Assembly (NCBI GenBank): GCA_029783825.1 | Contig: JAREIK010000502.1 | Location: 224,396 to 288,395 of the forward strand | Reading direction: 5' to 3' | Length of the DNA: 64,000 nt | Source of the DNA: Sapria himalayana | Taxonomy: Eukaryota; Streptophyta; Magnoliopsida; Malpighiales; Rafflesiaceae | In this document: positions 62,890-64,000 of the stretch, in pieces | How the letters are laid out: every line of letters begins with the position of its first letter | How positions within the stretch are numbered: position 1 is the stretch's first letter | Made by a program: the position numbers and the translations under genes | Notes under the pieces: generated by a model | The model's input: only the letters and a program-made list of their open reading frames with translations | What the model was told of the DNA's origin: nothing | The model's database searches: none

Positions 62890-64000
62890 ACAACGACACA
62901 ATTTTCCACGTTGTTTCCAGATGTATTAGTTTGGTAATATTTTTCAAACTAGCATTATATTTTGGATTTTTTATTTAAAATGTATTATTTCCATACAAAA
63001 CTCATTAGAAAGTACCAAAAAAAAGGGAAATGGAAGTTGAAATAAAACAGGGTGCATGGTATTGAAATTTTGTACACTAGTAAGTTAATATAGGAGTCCA
63101 CCGAAGCAAGGAAACCTAAAAGAACCCAAAGAAAAAAAATGAGAAAAAAATACAATGCACAAGAAAAAAACACATGGTTGCTTACCTTTGTATTCCATTC
63201 CCCACTTGAGTTTTATAATGACAGTCTTCCCAGTCAAGTTGTTAAGAAAATGCTAGGGATTAACAGGGATGGTCTACAACATTCAGTAATAAAAAAACTA
63301 ATGAATAGTATTATCATGCACGTATGCATCTGATAATTATCTACATTTAATTAAATTTTGATAGCCATGTATTTATGCAATATAAATGCATGCAGCATGA
63401 ATATAATACAACTATATGTGTCAAAACACACACACACGCATACACACATGCACACACTATTTTCCTATCTTCTCATATTTCTTTATCTTGTCCATATATT
63501 ACACCTTTCTAGTTGAACTGAACCATTGATGCTTGGAAATGGTCATTACCAAAAATCTAATTTTTTTTTCTAATCTACAAATCTCACATGATCTAAAATT
63601 TATTATTATGTTTTTTGCTTGAGAAAACTATGAGAAAACTTTTTTTTATGAAAAATAAATGACCATTTGAAAGAATATTTGATGGTTGTAAGCATGAATA
63701 GTTAATCTTGCTTTGATGCAGGAGAAACTAAAAGCTAGTATTAATAAATTTCATGAAAGAAAAAAATCTATGAATATCTCGTTTACACAAAAAATTGTAT
63801 AAGAAAACTTGATTACTACTTCATAAAAATTTTAGCCCAACCACTCATTATAATCATCAATGAAATCTTATCTCAACACTATTGTGAACAAACATTACTC
63901 TAACCATAAGAACATGAGTTCAATCAATAAGAATACCAAATATACTTCTTCAGGATGCTGGTCAAATCACCTATCATGATGCTCAAGTAGATGTCTTACT
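62890..64000. other. No gene recognised
   Basis: AT-rich flank. A CA-rich microsatellite lies near 63427-63457. Short open frames show no family features. Confidence 0.55.

Overview
The window reads as nuclear DNA of a flowering plant: very AT-rich and transposon-dense, with degenerate intron-containing fragments of plant-specific genes. I cannot name the species from this sequence. I found no intact protein-coding gene, tRNA, rRNA or CRISPR array. Almost everything is repeat, DNA transposon, or decayed gene fragment.

Layout. 1-6253 is a degenerate tetranucleotide (TCTA/GATA) tract whose strand polarity flips at about 4170. From 6254 to 9115 come an imperfect trinucleotide repeat, a short exon-like remnant, palindromic ATATAC arrays and shared transposon-derived sequence. 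9294-10640 holds a decayed hAT transposon fragment. 10730-12320 has diverged repeats. At 14476-15440 a small hAT element sits inside a 21-bp minisatellite. 18400-25145 is a scrambled, decayed CACTA (En/Spm) region. It has subterminal repeats, a BBR/BPC transcription-factor fragment, a CACTA accessory gene (Transposase_24 type) and the C-terminal remnant of the main transposase. A 540-bp repeat follows (25173-26290).

A structurally complete 4,520-bp CACTA element (27090-31609) with a 3-bp target duplication splits an older decayed gene fragment (26550-27089 and 31610-32640). A CACTA end at 35569 and another starting at 46192 bracket a second GATA tract of about 10.6 kb, which shows hints of higher-order organisation.

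46192-64000 contains a CACTA end with the tail of the same accessory gene, an unidentified exon-like fragment, and an LTR plus primer-binding site of a copia-type retrotransposon. It also has an armadillo-repeat (ARIA/ABAP1-type) pseudogene, a short non-autonomous CACTA element, and a nearly whole but decayed hAT element (56095-59412). Last comes a partly duplicated SMAX1-LIKE pseudogene. Together these look like a graveyard where CACTA and hAT elements inserted into each other and into satellite DNA, with plant gene pieces that may have been captured or duplicated by the CACTA elements. All homology calls are recognition by eye; no search was run.
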